DNA from: Branchinecta lynchi
Taxonomy: Eukaryota; Arthropoda; Branchiopoda; Anostraca; Branchinectidae
Direction: 5' to 3'
Assembly (NCBI GenBank): GCA_023053575.1
Contig: JAKZAP010000001.1
Location: forward strand, 15,020,849-15,084,848
DNA: 64,000 nucleotides
Below are positions 63,788-64,000 of this stretch, one piece after another; within the stretch, counting starts at the first letter, position 1; each line of letters begins with the position of its first letter. The position numbers and the translations under genes are program-made. Under the pieces are notes generated by a model that was not told where the DNA came from, did not search any database, and worked only from the letters and a program-made list of their open reading frames with translations.

Positions 63788-64000
63788 GTAAGTCCCCCCC
63801 CCCCCCCCCCCCGACCCTCACCTCTTGACGTTTGTACCGTGTTTATACTGGTTACCATACTACCTACGGAGCATAGTAGCTGTCCCCGGTGTTGAAATAA
63901 CCAAAAGCCTGTACCAGACGAAGTGTTCACTGACAGATTTCTAAAAATAGTAAAGGATGAGCTGTGGCCCGCATTAATATTTCATCAGTCCCTTTTTTCT
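63788..64000. other. Start of the next PDZ-LIM intron
   Basis: Begins GTAAGT followed by a C homopolymer of about 20. The open frame on the opposite strand is antisense to the exon and is not supported. Confidence 0.6.

Noticed and set aside
63598..63930. 110-codon open frame on the minus strand
   Set aside because: It is antisense to the plus-strand LIM exon, whose phase, donor site and CDEC motif are convincing, and it reads through a C/G homopolymer as polyglycine.

Overview
The window is a stretch of animal nuclear genome, most likely arthropod. Supporting signs are spliced genes with large introns, a cuticle chitin-binding protein with three peritrophin-type domains, TATA plus TCAGT core promoters, TTAGG-type (arthropod telomere-like) motifs, LINE remnants and very many MITE-like inverted-repeat elements. 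A 100-N scaffold gap lies at 10645-10744. Species cannot be read from the sequence.

Host genes are sparse. An intronless secreted cuticle protein with three CBM14 domains is at 7167-7865 (+), with a broken partial copy at 9021-9130. One exon of an ARHGEF10/17-type Rho guanine nucleotide exchange factor is at 10745-11672 (-), cut by the gap and carrying one apparent frameshift. Four exons of a PDZ-LIM (Zasp/PDLIM/Enigma-type) muscle and cytoskeleton protein run left to right at 52090-63787 (+). Their splice phases agree across three introns, one of which has a GC donor. The PDZ exons were not found, and the remaining LIM exons lie beyond the right edge.

The centrepiece is 18450-32403, a near-perfect palindrome of about 14 kb with no spacer at its centre (between 25424 and 25425). 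Each arm of about 7 kb carries the same compact gene set of a Polinton/Maverick-adintovirus-like element, transcribed outward from the centre: packaging ATPase, small basic/hydrophobic protein, unknown 244-aa protein, DDE integrase with chromodomain, penton-like minor capsid candidate, small basic core-like protein, major-capsid candidate of the F54H12.2 family, and adenain-type cysteine protease. Genes overlap by a few bases or abut. The right arm is fully open. The left arm is almost identical but carries single-base indels, mostly in homopolymers, that break three genes. No DNA polymerase B is present. Both outer ends carry two tRNA-like sequences, a 51-bp minisatellite and TTAGG-like motifs; the centre is also TTAGG-rich. 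The outer boundary of the palindrome coincides with an insertion junction, which argues for a real head-to-head dimer or a hairpin-ended element rather than a random inverted read, although an assembly artefact is not excluded.

The rest is repeat-rich: at least eight copies of a noncoding element family bounded by GGGATCCC-containing ends with an internal minisatellite of about 137 bp; an array and inverted copy of a ~0.8-kb repeat flanking the palindrome on its right (32404-38590); several MITE/foldback families, including one piggyBac-like with TTAA; and three or four decayed LINE 3' ends with microsatellite tails.
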